DNA of 64,000 nucleotides from JBQCHF01 sp051954955. GTDB lineage: Bacteria > Actinomycetota > Actinomycetes > Motilibacterales > Motilibacteraceae. Below the pieces are notes generated by a model. The model was given only the letters and a program-made list of their open reading frames with translations. It made no database searches and was not told where the DNA came from. The position numbers and the translations under genes were made by a program. Shown here piece after piece: positions 44,924-56,375 of this stretch. The first letter of the stretch is position 1, and every line of letters begins with the position of its first letter. The stretch spans positions 9,120 through 73,119 of the forward strand of contig JBQCHF010000192.1 in NCBI GenBank assembly GCA_051954955.1, written 5' to 3'.

Positions 44924-46225
44924 TCAGGTGACCCGGCTGCGCAGCGCGTACCGCTCGTCGCGGTGCTCGCCGGCGTCGAGCACCGCGCGCAGGTGCTCCA
45001 CGGTGGCGACGACATCGGCGTGGGTGACGTAGAGCGGGGCCAGGCCGAGGCGCACGATGTCGGGCTCGCGGAAGTCGCCGACGACGCCGCGGGCGATGAG
45101 GGCCTGCACCACGGCGTAGGCCTCGGGGTGGCGCAGGCTCACCTGGCTGCCGCGGCGGGCGGGGTCGCGCGGGGTGACGACGTCGAGCTCGGGCAGGTGG
45201 GCGTCGGCCAGCTCGACCAGCCACGAGGTCAGCGAGAGGCTGCGGGCCCGGACCTGCTCGATCTCGAGGTCGGCGAAGACCTCCAGCGCGGACTCGAGCG
45301 CGAGCATCGACAGCAGCGGCGGGGTGCCGTCGCGGAACCGGGAGATGCCCTGCGCCGGGGCGTAGGTGCCCTCCATCGCGAACGGGCGCGCGTGGCCGTG
45401 CCAACCGGCCAGCGGGCTGCCGGAGGCGTCCTGGTGGCGGGGGGCGGCGTAGACGTAGGCGGGCGCGCCGGGGCCGCCGTTGAGGTACTTGTAGCCGCAG
45501 CCGACGGCGAAGTCGGCGCCGTGCTCGGCCAGGCCCACCGGCACCGCGCCGGCGGCGTGGCTGAGGTCCCAGACGACCAGCGCGCCGGCGTCGTGCACGG
45601 CCGCAGTGAGCACGGGCAGGTCCAGCAGCTCGCCGGTGCGGTAGTCGACCAGGCTGAGCACGACCGCGGCCACCCGGCCGGCCAGCCCGTCCGGACCCTC
45701 GTCGGCCAGGGCGGCGGGCAGGTCGTGCGGGGCGACCCGGCGGGAGGTGAGGCCGGTGAGCTCGGCCACGGCGTCGACGACGTACTGGTCGGTGGGGAAC
45801 GCGCCCGGCTCCACCACGAGCACGTCCCGGCCCGGGCGCAGCCGGGCGGCCGAGACGACCACCTTGAACAGGTCGACCGTGGTGGAGTCGGTGACGATCA
45901 CGCTGCCGGGCTCGGCGCCGACCAGCCGGGCGACCTTCTCCCCGGCCCGCTCCGGCGCGCCCCACCAGTCGTGCGCGTTCCAGGAGCTGATCAGGTCCTG
46001 GCCCCACTGCCGGCGGACGACGTCGTCGACGGCGGCGGGCACGTGCGCGGGCAGCGCGCCCAGGCTGTTGCCGTCGAGGTAGACCAGACCGCGCGGGAGG
46101 GCGAACCGGCTGCGGACGTGGGCCAGCGGGTCGGCGGCGTCCAGGGTCGCGGCGCGCTCGCGGGCGGCGGTGAGGGGGACGACGGCGTGGGAGCCGGCGT
46201 CGAGAGCGCTGTCCTGCTGCGTCAC
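44924..46225 (-). CDS. kynU: Kynureninase
   Basis: PLP enzyme that cleaves kynurenine to anthranilate and alanine, 433 residues. LDGNSLGALP and the PLP lysine in FAVGCGYKYLNGGPGAPAYVY are diagnostic, as are VWDLSHAAGAVPV and WHGHARPFAMEGTYAPAQGI. No other gene of tryptophan catabolism is in the window. It sits between ribF (19 bp downstream) and truB, which are adjacent in most actinobacteria, so this looks like an insertion into a conserved operon. Codon use does not differ visibly. Confidence 0.93.
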   Translation of the reverse strand: MTQQDSALDAGSHAVVPLTAARERAATLDAADPLAHVRSRFALPRGLVYLDGNSLGALPAHVPAAVDDVVRRQWGQDLISSWNAHDWWGAPERAGEKVARLVGAEPGSVIVTDSTTVDLFKVVVSAARLRPGRDVLVVEPGAFPTDQYVVDAVAELTGLTSRRVAPHDLPAALADEGPDGLAGRVAAVVLSLVDYRTGELLDLPVLTAAVHDAGALVVWDLSHAAGAVPVGLAEHGADFAVGCGYKYLNGGPGAPAYVYAAPRHQDASGSPLAGWHGHARPFAMEGTYAPAQGISRFRDGTPPLLSMLALESALEVFADLEIEQVRARSLSLTSWLVELADAHLPELDVVTPRDPARRGSQVSLRHPEAYAVVQALIARGVVGDFREPDIVRLGLAPLYVTHADVVATVEHLRAVLDAGEHRDERYALRSRVT

Positions 46226-46323
46226 GTCGCGGAGACTACCGGCGGCGGCCGCGCGGCCTCGGTGGGAACGATCGCCCCCCGTGGTCTTCTCAGGCCGTCA
46301 GGCCGCGCCGACCCAGGGAAGTA

Positions 46324-46381
46324 CTCGCCCACCCAGCCGAATTCTCCTCGGTGGGCGAGCAATGATCACGGTCCCGTGATC
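46324..46381 (-). terminator. Double stem-loop downstream of truB
   Basis: On the minus strand, an 8-bp hairpin GATCACGG/CCGTGATC (46381-46364), then a 10-bp stem (46359-46350 with 46333-46324, CTCGCCCACC). It begins 49 bases after the truB stop. The first hairpin and its flank (GATCACGGTCCCGTGATC then TTCCG on the plus strand) repeat the one after clgR. Confidence 0.65.
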
Positions 46382-46429
46382 GTTCCGACCCCCGCCCGGC
46401 CGACCGGGCGCGGGGATGGCGCGCCGCGG

Positions 46430-47368
46430 TCAGGCCGGGCGCCAGTCCGGGGTGAGCACGACGAGCGGGCGGGCGGCGCCTCGGGACTCCTCCACCAGGG
46501 CGAGCAGGGCGCCGTCGGGGGCGAAGACGGCCACCGGGCCGGGGCCCTGGCCGAGCGCCGGGAGCCGGCCGCCGTGGCTGAGCACCCGGGCGGCATCGGG
46601 GTCGACGTCGCGGCGCGGGAAGGCGGCCGCGGCGGCCGGCGCGAGCGGCACGACGTCGAGGTGCTCCTCGAGCTGCTCGAGGGTGCGCGCCATCTCCAGC
46701 CCGTAGGGGCCGACCCGGGTGCGGCGCAGCGCGGTGAGGTGGCCGCCGACGCCGAGGGCGGAGCCGAGGTCGCGGGCCAGCGCCCGCACGTAGGTGCCGC
46801 TGGAGCACTCCACCTCGACGTCGACGTCGAGCAGCGCCGGCAGGCCCGTCTCCGGGTCGGCGGGGACCGGCCGGACGGCGAGGACGTCGAAGCGCGACAC
46901 CATCACCCGGCGCGCGGCCAGCTCCACCTGCTCCCCCGCGCGGGCCAGCGCGTAGGCCCGCTTGCCGTCGACCTTGATCGCGCTCACCGAGGAGGGCACC
47001 TGGTCGATCTCGCCGGTGAGCCCGGCCATGGCCGGCACCAGGGCCTCCTCCACCACCCCGGAGGCGTCGGCGGTGGCCAGCAGCTCGCCCTGCGCGTCGT
47101 CGGTGGTGGTCTGCGCACCGAGGCGGACGGTGGCCCGGTAGGCCTTCTCGGTGAGGGCCAGGTGGCCGAGCAGCTTGGTGCCCCGGCCCAGCCCGAGCAC
47201 CAGCACGCCGGTGGCCATCGGGTCCAGCGTGCCGGCGTGCCCGACCCGCCGGGTGCCGGCCAGCCGGCGCACCCGGGCCACCACGTCGTGGCTGCTGGGC
47301 CCCTCGGCCTTGTCGATCACGACCAGCCCCTCGGGGGCCCCCTCGGGGTGCGACCCGCGACGGCTCAC
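46430..47368 (-). CDS. truB: tRNA pseudouridine(55) synthase
   Basis: Forms the T-loop pseudouridine of all tRNAs, 312 residues from GTG 47368. Catalytic Asp in GHAGTLDPMATGVLVLGLGRGTK; GLVVIDKAEGPSSHDVVARVR and SSGTYVRALARDLG are also diagnostic. The C-terminal PUA-like part is complete. GTG overlaps the nrnA stop by 4 bases. Confidence 0.96.
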   Translation of the reverse strand: MSRRGSHPEGAPEGLVVIDKAEGPSSHDVVARVRRLAGTRRVGHAGTLDPMATGVLVLGLGRGTKLLGHLALTEKAYRATVRLGAQTTTDDAQGELLATADASGVVEEALVPAMAGLTGEIDQVPSSVSAIKVDGKRAYALARAGEQVELAARRVMVSRFDVLAVRPVPADPETGLPALLDVDVEVECSSGTYVRALARDLGSALGVGGHLTALRRTRVGPYGLEMARTLEQLEEHLDVVPLAPAAAAAFPRRDVDPDAARVLSHGGRLPALGQGPGPVAVFAPDGALLALVEESRGAARPLVVLTPDWRPA

Positions 47369-48444
47369 GCGACGCCCTCGTCGGCGGCCTCGTCGGCGGC
47401 AGAAGGGCCGCCGACCAGCCGGTCCAGGACCGCGCGCACGATGGCGCCCGGCTCCCCGGAAGCCTCGAACCCGGCCGCGTAGCGGTGCCCGCCCCCGCCG
47501 AGCGCGACCGCCGCCCGGGAGACGTCGACCGCGCCCTTGGACCGCAGCGAGACCCGCCACCGCCCCGGCTCCCCGCCCGGGCCCGGGTCCTCCTGCTTGA
47601 GCACGCAGGCGACCTCGGCCTCCTCGGCGCGGCGGACGACGTCGACGACGCCCTCCACGGTGTCCAGCTCCACCCCGTGCGCGGCCCGGTCGGCGGCGGG
47701 CACGCAGGTCCAGACCAGCCCCAGGCCGTCGGCGGCGGCGGGCTCGAGCACCGCGCGGGACAGCGCGGCACCGAGCACCGCGAGGTAGCCGAACGGGGTG
47801 GTGTCCCACACGGCCCGGGCGATCTCGTCGTGGCGGATGCCGGTGGCCAGCAGGCGCGCGGCCACGGCGTGGGTGGCCGGCGTGGTGCCGGCGTAGCGGA
47901 ACGAGCCGGTGTCGGTGGTCAGCCCGGTGTAGAGGCAGGTGGCCACCGGCGCGGTCAGCTCCGCACCGAGCCGGTCCACCAGCTCCAGCGCCAGCACCGC
48001 GGTGGCGGGAGAGGCGACGTCGACCAGGCCGGTGGCGGCGAAGCCGGTGTACGAGGCGTGGTGGTCGACGGCGAACGAGGCCGGCGCGGCCTCGAAGCGG
48101 TCGGCGAGCTCGCCCAGCCGGGCGGCCGAGCTGGTGTCGAAGGCGACGATGACCTCCGGCGCGGCCTCCACCGTGCCCGGGTCGACGATCAGCTCCTGCC
48201 CGGGCAGGAACCGCAGCGCGCGCGGGGTGAGCGCCGGGGTCTCCCCGAAGGTGACCCGAGGTGTGGAGCCGAGCGAGCGCAGCGCCAGGGCGACGCCGAG
48301 GGCGCTGCCCAGCGCGTCGCCGTCGGGGGCGACGTGCGCCACCAGCACCGGCGAGGACGCCGCGTGCAGCGCCGCGACGAGCTCGGCCCAGTCCGCCTCC
48401 GCGGGCGCCGGTGCGTCGGCCCCGCGCTGCGGAGCCCCGCTCAT
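47365..48444 (-). CDS. nrnA: Bifunctional oligoribonuclease / PAP phosphatase (DHH-DHHA1)
   Basis: Degrades nanoRNAs and dephosphorylates pAp, 359 residues. DHH domain with HVAPDGDALGSALG, VAFDTSSAARLG and FAVDHHASYTGF; C-terminal DHHA1 domain with VSLRSKGAVDVSRAAVALGGGGHRYAAGF, where GGGH binds substrate. Overlaps truB and rbfA by 4 bases each. Order rbfA-nrnA-truB is conserved in actinobacteria. Confidence 0.93.
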   Translation of the reverse strand: MSGAPQRGADAPAPAEADWAELVAALHAASSPVLVAHVAPDGDALGSALGVALALRSLGSTPRVTFGETPALTPRALRFLPGQELIVDPGTVEAAPEVIVAFDTSSAARLGELADRFEAAPASFAVDHHASYTGFAATGLVDVASPATAVLALELVDRLGAELTAPVATCLYTGLTTDTGSFRYAGTTPATHAVAARLLATGIRHDEIARAVWDTTPFGYLAVLGAALSRAVLEPAAADGLGLVWTCVPAADRAAHGVELDTVEGVVDVVRRAEEAEVACVLKQEDPGPGGEPGRWRVSLRSKGAVDVSRAAVALGGGGHRYAAGFEASGEPGAIVRAVLDRLVGGPSAADEAADEGVA

Positions 48445-48983
48445 GCGCGGGTGGCGTCGTCGCCGGCCAGCTCGCTGCGAGCTCGCCCCGGCTCACTGCC
48501 AGACGCGTTGTCGGAGAGGTCGACCTCGCCGTCCTCGGCGTCGTCGTCGTCGTCCGCGTCCTCGAGCCGGGGAGCGCGGTAGGGGTCGGCCTCGCCGGCG
48601 TAGGCGGCCCCCGACGCCGCCCGGGCGACCTCGGCGTCCGAGGCGGCGGCCTGGCGCAGCAGGTCCTCGATGTGCTGGGCCGTGTCCGGGATGGCGTCGG
48701 CCACGAAGGCCAGGCTCGGGGTGTGCCGGACGCCGGTCTGGCGGCCGACCTCGGAGCGCAGCACGCCCTTGGCCGACTCCAGCGCGGCGGCGGTGTCCGC
48801 CCGCGCGGCCTCGTCGCCGTACACCGTGTAGAAGACGGTGGCCTGCTGCAGGTCGCCGGTGACCCGGACGTCGGTGATGGTGATGAAGCCCAGGCGCGGG
48901 TCCTTGACCCGGGTCTCGAGCATCTCGGCGACGATGACGCGGATGCGGTCGGCGAGCTTGCGGGCGCGGGCGGCGTCGGCCAT
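48441..48983 (-). CDS. rbfA: Ribosome-binding factor A
   Basis: 30S maturation factor, 180 residues. Core KH-like domain (KLADRIRVIVAEMLETRVKDPRLGFITITDVRVTGDLQQATVFYTV, RTGVRHTPSLAFVAD), then an acidic tail of about 60 residues (DADDDDDAEDGEVDL region) that is longer than in E. coli RbfA. Stop overlaps nrnA start. Confidence 0.94.
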   Translation of the reverse strand: MADAARARKLADRIRVIVAEMLETRVKDPRLGFITITDVRVTGDLQQATVFYTVYGDEAARADTAAALESAKGVLRSEVGRQTGVRHTPSLAFVADAIPDTAQHIEDLLRQAAASDAEVARAASGAAYAGEADPYRAPRLEDADDDDDAEDGEVDLSDNASGSEPGRARSELAGDDATRA

Positions 48984-49020
48984 GGCGGGTCGTCCTATCG
49001 GGCGGCGGGGATGGAAGGTG

Positions 49021-49359
49021 CTACGGCAGGTCGTCGGACCGGACGTCGTCGACGACGTCGTCGACCTCGTCGCTGCCGCTGACGTACTGCCGGTGGGCGC
49101 TGAGCAGCTCGAGCTCGGGCCGGGCGGCCACCAGCCGCTCGCACGCGTCGAGGACGTCGACGCAGTGCGCGCGATCCGGGGAGACCACGGCGACCCCGAG
49201 CAGCGCCCGGCGGTGCAGGTCGAGGTGGCCGGCCTCGGCGGCGGTCACGGCGTGGACCCGCCGCAGCTCGGCCAGGACCGGGCGCACCAGCGACCGCTTC
49301 TGCTTCAGGCTGCGCACGTCGCCGAGGAGCAGGTCCAGGGCGAGCGTCCCGGTGAACAT
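49021..49359 (-). CDS. DUF503 (YlxP-like) protein
   Basis: A 112-residue protein of the small family found between infB and rbfA in Gram-positives. GTLALDLLLGDVRSLKQKRSLVRPVLAELRR is the signature. A short acidic C-terminus follows (DEVDDVVDDVRSDDLP). A ribosome-related role is suggested by position only. Confidence 0.9.
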   Translation of the reverse strand: MFTGTLALDLLLGDVRSLKQKRSLVRPVLAELRRVHAVTAAEAGHLDLHRRALLGVAVVSPDRAHCVDVLDACERLVAARPELELLSAHRQYVSGSDEVDDVVDDVRSDDLP

Positions 49360-49403
49360 CTGTGCTGAGCCTCCCCACCCTGGCCACGCGAGACGCCGGC
49401 CGC

Positions 49404-49442
49404 CCCGGGCCCTGCACGACGCGAGGTCGTGCGGGGCCCGGG
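49404..49442 (-). terminator. 17-bp stem-loop downstream of infB
   Basis: 49404-49420 pairs with 49426-49442 with one mismatch around a 5-base loop, 14 bases after the infB stop and 45 bases before the DUF503 start. It may terminate part of the nusA-infB message or protect its 3' end. Confidence 0.7.
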
Positions 49443-49456
49443 ACGGGCCGGTCGCG

Positions 49457-52387
<2,931 letters not shown>

Positions 52388-52563
52388 GACTCTCCTGTCT
52401 CGGTCCGGGTCACCGCCGCGGGGCCTCGTTCAGGAGGACTGCGGTCAGCGCGCGGACCGTCGGTACACGGACGCGTTCATCGCTGCGTGCTCATCGAGCG
52501 CTCATCGCTTCTCGACCTGCTTCCACTGGTGAGGACGGCGGACGCCGCCTCGCTCGGGGACAA

Positions 52564-52607
52564 CGTTGGACCACTGACGGTTGGACCACTGACGGTTGGA
52601 TCACTGA
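52564..52607. repeat. Three tandem 15-bp repeats between ylxR and infB
   Basis: Unit CGGTTGGACCACTGA about three times (first copy lacks one G, third has one change). It lies in the 239-bp gap downstream of ylxR and upstream of infB. The gap has no convincing gene otherwise. Confidence 0.85.
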
Positions 52608-52626
52608 CTGATGGTGCTCGTCCTGC

Positions 52627-52959
52627 TCAACGACCGTCGACCGGTCCTGCTTCCGCAGGCGCCGACGTCGACCGCTGCTCGTGCTCGACCCGCTCCTCGA
52701 GGTAGGCCCGCAGCGCGCTGGTGTCGAGCGGCCCCGGCAGGCGGAAGGCCCGCGGGAACGACCGACGACGCTCGGCGAGGTCGAGGCACCTGAGGTCGGG
52801 GTGCAGGCTCGCTCCCCGACCAGGCAGCCGGCCGCGGACATCGGCGTGGACGGCGCGACCGCCTCCGGATTCGATGACCACGACCCGCAACAGGTCCGGC
52901 TTGGGCGCGCGCTCCCGGCATCCGACACAGGTGCGGACGGGGACCGCGTGACCGGCCAC
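52627..52959 (-). CDS. ylxR: YlxR (DUF448) RNA-binding protein
   Basis: A 110-residue protein; the family signature RTCVGCRERAPKPDLLRVVV and GRGASLHPDLRCLDLAERRRSFPRAFR is clear. The fold is an RNA-binding YlxR domain, and the gene always sits between nusA and infB. No ATG is available; GTG 52959 (VAGHAVPVRTCVGC) is the most likely start. A Glu/Ser/Ala tail ends it. Confidence 0.9.
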   Translation of the reverse strand: MAGHAVPVRTCVGCRERAPKPDLLRVVVIESGGGRAVHADVRGRLPGRGASLHPDLRCLDLAERRRSFPRAFRLPGPLDTSALRAYLEERVEHEQRSTSAPAEAGPVDGR

Positions 52960-53087
52960 CGCCCACTGTACCCCGTCAGCCTGCCCCCGAGTCCGCTCCG
53001 ACCGGCGGCCGCGTGGCGGCGGTGCGGGCGAGCGGTCGCCCGCGCCGTCGCTCGTGCCGGATGGCTCGTCGGCGCGCTGGTCGCGGC

Positions 53088-54113
53088 TCAGCCCGCCTCC
53101 CCCGCCGGCGCGGCGTCGGCGTGCCCGGTGTCCTCCGGCGCCCCCGCGGCCGCGGTGTCGGGCCGGATGTCGATCCGCCACCCGGTGAGCCGGGCGGCGA
53201 GCCGGGCGTTCTGCCCCTCCTTGCCGATGGCGAGCGAGAGCTGGTAGTCGGGCACGACGACGCGGGCCGAGCGGGCCTCGCGGTCGACGACGGTCACCGA
53301 GTTCACCCGGGCCGGCGAGAGCGCGTTGCCGACGAACCGGGCGGGGTCCTCCGCCCAGTCGATGATGTCGATCTTCTCGCCGTGCAGCTCGGCCATCACG
53401 TTGCGCACGCGCTGCCCCATCGGGCCGATGCACGCACCCTTGGGGTTCAGGCCGGCGACCTGCGAGCGCACCGCGATCTTGGTCCGGTGGCCGGCCTCGC
53501 GGGCGATCGCGGCGATCTCGACGTCCCCGGCGGCGATCTCGGGCACCTCGAGGGCGAACAGCTTGCGGACCAGGTTGGGGTGGCTGCGCGAGAGGGTGAC
53601 CTGCGGCCCCTTGGGTCCCTTGCGGACCTTGACCACGTAGCACTTGATCCGGCTGCCGTGCTCGTAGTCCTCGCCGGGCACCTGCTCCTCCGGGGGCAGC
53701 ACCGCCTCGATCCGCCCGAGGTCGACCATCACCAGCTTGGGGTCGCGCCCCTGCTGGATCACGCCGCTGAGGATGTCGCCCTCGCGGCCGGCGAACTCCC
53801 CATACGTCGCCTCGTCCTCGGCGTCGCGCAGCCGCTGCATGATCACCTGCCGCGCGGTGGTGGCCGCCACCCGCCCGAAGCCGGTGGGGGTGTCGTCCCA
53901 CTCGCGCAGCACCTCGCCGTCCTCGCCGAGCTCCTGGGCGAGCACGGCGCAGTGGCCGGTCTTGCGGTCCATCTCCACCCGCGCGCGCGGCTGGTGCCCC
54001 TCGGTGCGCTGGTAGGCGAGCAGGAGCGCCTGCTCGATCGCCTCGATGACGGTGTCGAGGGAGATCTCCTTCTCCTGCACCAGGCTGCGCAGGGCGGTCA
54101 TGTCGATGTCCAC
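53088..54113 (-). CDS. nusA: Transcription termination/antitermination factor NusA
   Basis: RNA polymerase and RNA-binding elongation factor, 341 residues, the short actinobacterial form without C-terminal acidic repeats. N-terminal domain (MTALRSLVQEKEISLDTVIEAIEQAL), S1 (GDILSGVIQQGRDPKLVMVDLG), KH1 (VPEIAAGDVEIAAIAREAGHRTKIAV) and KH2 (ARVVVPDYQLSLAIGKEGQNARLAARL). GTG 54113 gives VDIDMTALRS, aligned with the usual MNIDMAAL start. It follows rimP by 4 bp. Confidence 0.96.
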   Translation of the reverse strand: MDIDMTALRSLVQEKEISLDTVIEAIEQALLLAYQRTEGHQPRARVEMDRKTGHCAVLAQELGEDGEVLREWDDTPTGFGRVAATTARQVIMQRLRDAEDEATYGEFAGREGDILSGVIQQGRDPKLVMVDLGRIEAVLPPEEQVPGEDYEHGSRIKCYVVKVRKGPKGPQVTLSRSHPNLVRKLFALEVPEIAAGDVEIAAIAREAGHRTKIAVRSQVAGLNPKGACIGPMGQRVRNVMAELHGEKIDIIDWAEDPARFVGNALSPARVNSVTVVDREARSARVVVPDYQLSLAIGKEGQNARLAARLTGWRIDIRPDTAAAGAPEDTGHADAAPAGEAG

Positions 54114-54117
54114 CGGG

Positions 54118-54747
54118 CTACTCCTCGTCCGTCTCGTCGTCCGTCTCGTCGTCCGTCTCGTCGGCGTCCAGCTCGACGTCGGTCTCGTCGACGTCCGCCT
54201 CGTCGCCCGACCCGGGGGCCTGCGCCCGGGAGAACTCCACCTGCACGCGCGCCCTGGCGACGTCGGCCAGCGCCAGCTCGCGCTCCTCCCCGACGGCCCG
54301 GCCGTCCGCACCGACCCCGAGGGCCACGTGCTCGCCGTCCGCCCGCAGCACCCGGCCGGTGATCTCGCCGCCCTCGCGCAGCACGACGGTGACCAGGCGA
54401 CCGACGGCGCGCCGCCAGTGCCGGGGCTCGGTGAGCGGCCGGTCCACGCCCGGGCTGGACACCTCGAGCACGTAGGGGGCGCCACCGAGCGCGCGGTCGG
54501 CGTCGGCGCTCTCGTCGAGCACGGAGGACACCCGCTGGCTCACCAGGGCGACCGCGTCGAGGCCGATACCGCCGTCGGCGTCGACGACGACCCGCACCAG
54601 CCGGCGCTTGCCCGCGGGCGTGACCTGGACGTCCTCGAGGTCGGCACCGCACTCGAGCACCACCGGCTCGAGCAGCTGCAGGAGGGTCTCGCGGGCCGCC
54701 GCGGGCCGGCCGCCACCGCGCCCACCCGAGCTGTGCTGACCGGACAT
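54118..54747 (-). CDS. rimP: Ribosome maturation factor RimP
   Basis: 30S assembly factor, 209 residues. Core: LVRVVVDADGGIGLDAVALVSQRVSSVLDE and YVLEVSSPGVDRPLTEPRHWRRAVGR, the family signatures. After about residue 170 comes a very acidic tail (DEADVDETDVELDADETDDETDDETDEE in short blocks) absent from E. coli RimP and encoded partly by 12-bp repeats. First gene of the rimP-nusA-ylxR-infB unit. Confidence 0.95.
   Translation of the reverse strand: MSGQHSSGGRGGGRPAAARETLLQLLEPVVLECGADLEDVQVTPAGKRRLVRVVVDADGGIGLDAVALVSQRVSSVLDESADADRALGGAPYVLEVSSPGVDRPLTEPRHWRRAVGRLVTVVLREGGEITGRVLRADGEHVALGVGADGRAVGEERELALADVARARVQVEFSRAQAPGSGDEADVDETDVELDADETDDETDDETDEE
54127..54162 (-). repeat. 12-bp tandem repeats coding the RimP tail
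   Basis: GTCCGTCTCGTC repeated three times exactly and in frame, encoding DETD repeats at the C-terminus of RimP. Confidence 0.9.
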
Positions 54748-54956
54748 GCGGCTCGTCCTCCTGCTGTGCTGTTGTCATCTGCTCGGCCCGCTCGCGCGGG
54801 TCCTCCACCCTAGTCGTTGCGCCGGCCGGCCCGCTCCACCGCGAGGTCCTCGGGGCCGGGTCCGCCGCCGCCTCGGCGACGCCGGCGGGCATGCGATGCT
54901 GACGGCTCCTGCCAGAGCGTGCGACAGCCGCTGACCGGACGAGGACCGCCGACGCC

Positions 54957-56114
54957 GTGCCCCTGCTCCACCGCCGTGACCGCCGCCGTGACCGGGACCA
55001 CCCAGACCAGGACCGCCTTCACCAGCACCGTGACCTGGAACGGACCGGTGTCCCGTCCGAGCAGGTCCGGGGCGACGGGCTGCTGGCCACCCGCCGCGCC
55101 GTGCTCGCCGCGGGGTCGCTGGCCGGCGTCGCGCTCCTCACCGGCTGCACGGCGTCGAGCTCGCCGCGACCACCGTCCGGGCCGTCGCCCGACGACCTCG
55201 CGCTGGCCCGGGCTCGGGCCGACGCCGCCGACCTGCTGGCCCTGACCCGGGCCACCATCGCCGCCCAGCCGGCGCTGGCCGAGCGCCTGTCCCCGGTGGC
55301 TGAGGCCGCCCGCGCGCACCTGGACGCCCTGACCCCCGTGCTGAACGGCACACCGGTCGCCGCCGCCACGTCGGGCCCCTCCGGCTCGCCGACGCCCGCG
55401 GTGTCCGCGCCGTCCCCGAGCCCATCCGCGGCCTCGTCGGCGGGAGGAGCCCTGGCCGACGTGGTCGAGGCAGTGCACGCCGGGGCCGACCGCCGGCTCG
55501 CCGACCTGCCCGACGTGACCGGTCGCACCGCGCGGCTGCTCGCCTCGCTCGCGGCCTGGGGCCAGGTGCAGGGCGACGTCCTCACCGGCGCCAGCCCACC
55601 GGATGCCGTTCCCGTCGGCCCCGCCCAGGCACCGAAGGAGGCGGGCCAGGCCCTCGCAGCCGCCTGGGAGGGCGAGCGCGCCGCCGCCTACGGGTTCGGG
55701 CTGCTCGGACCGCGCCTGGACGAGCGGGGCGAGCAGCGCGCCCGGGCGGCCTACGACCTGCACCTGACCCTCGCGGCCCGTGCGCAGCAGCTGCTCGCCG
55801 CCGCCGGCACCCGCCCGTCGCAGGCCGCCCCCGCGTGGGCGCCGACCGCCCCGGTCACCGGCGCCCCGGCCGCCCGACAGCTCGCCGCGGACCTCGAGAC
55901 GCGCACCGCCGCCGTGTGGGCCGACGTGGTGGCGGCCACTCCCGCCCAGGGCGTGGCGGCCACCTCCCCGCCGACGACACCCGGCCCGTCACCGAGCCAG
56001 TCCGTGGGAGGGCTGCGGCGGGAGGCGGCGGCTCTCGTCGCCGGCGCCACCGCGCGCAGCCTCACCTGGGGCGCGGCACTGCCGGCGTTCCCGGGGTTGC
56101 CGGAGCGGGAGTGA
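54957..56114 (+). CDS. DUF4439 ferritin-like lipoprotein
   Basis: A 385-residue exported protein. After an Arg-rich n-region, TRRAVLAAGSLAGVALLTGC is a Tat/Sec-like lipoprotein signal with the acylated Cys64. The mature part has a helical DUF4439 ferritin-like domain (DVVEAVHAGADRRLADLPDV; AAAWEGERAAAYGFGLLGPRL) broken by Ser/Pro linkers. DUF4439 genes lie divergent from rimP in M. tuberculosis too. The n-region of about 45 residues is long, so the true start may be further in. Metal ligands are not obvious. Confidence 0.82.
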   Translation: MPLLHRRDRRRDRDHPDQDRLHQHRDLERTGVPSEQVRGDGLLATRRAVLAAGSLAGVALLTGCTASSSPRPPSGPSPDDLALARARADAADLLALTRATIAAQPALAERLSPVAEAARAHLDALTPVLNGTPVAAATSGPSGSPTPAVSAPSPSPSAASSAGGALADVVEAVHAGADRRLADLPDVTGRTARLLASLAAWGQVQGDVLTGASPPDAVPVGPAQAPKEAGQALAAAWEGERAAAYGFGLLGPRLDERGEQRARAAYDLHLTLAARAQQLLAAAGTRPSQAAPAWAPTAPVTGAPAARQLAADLETRTAAVWADVVAATPAQGVAATSPPTTPGPSPSQSVGGLRREAAALVAGATARSLTWGAALPAFPGLPERE

Positions 56115-56375
56115 CGGTGGTCGCGACTCGTGGACCGCAGCCGTCAGCAGGGCGCGTGACGACCACACGGGGTCCAAGGCGCTGATGACGGAGGCGAGCT
56201 GGCGTGAGTCACGGCGGTAGGAAACAGCGGATCTTGATGCGCTGTGCACCCTGCTGAGCGTGGATCTGCCTCAAGATCCAGGATGGAGACCGCAGGCCGG
56301 CCGCGGGTCGCACCACGCGCCCGCCGCCGCCGTCACCAGCGCCTTTGACCGTGCGACCAGCCCCCGGCAGCCCAC
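56115..56375. other. Gap between convergent DUF4439 and HAD genes
   Basis: No gene seen in 261 bp. One perfect 9-bp inverted repeat (GGATCTTGA at 56229-56237, TCAAGATCC at 56271-56279) with a long loop could act as a weak terminator. Confidence 0.4.

Noticed and set aside
56229..56279. The GGATCTTGA inverted repeat as a clear terminator
   Set aside because: Only 9 bp with a 33-base loop and no T-run; too weak to call alone.
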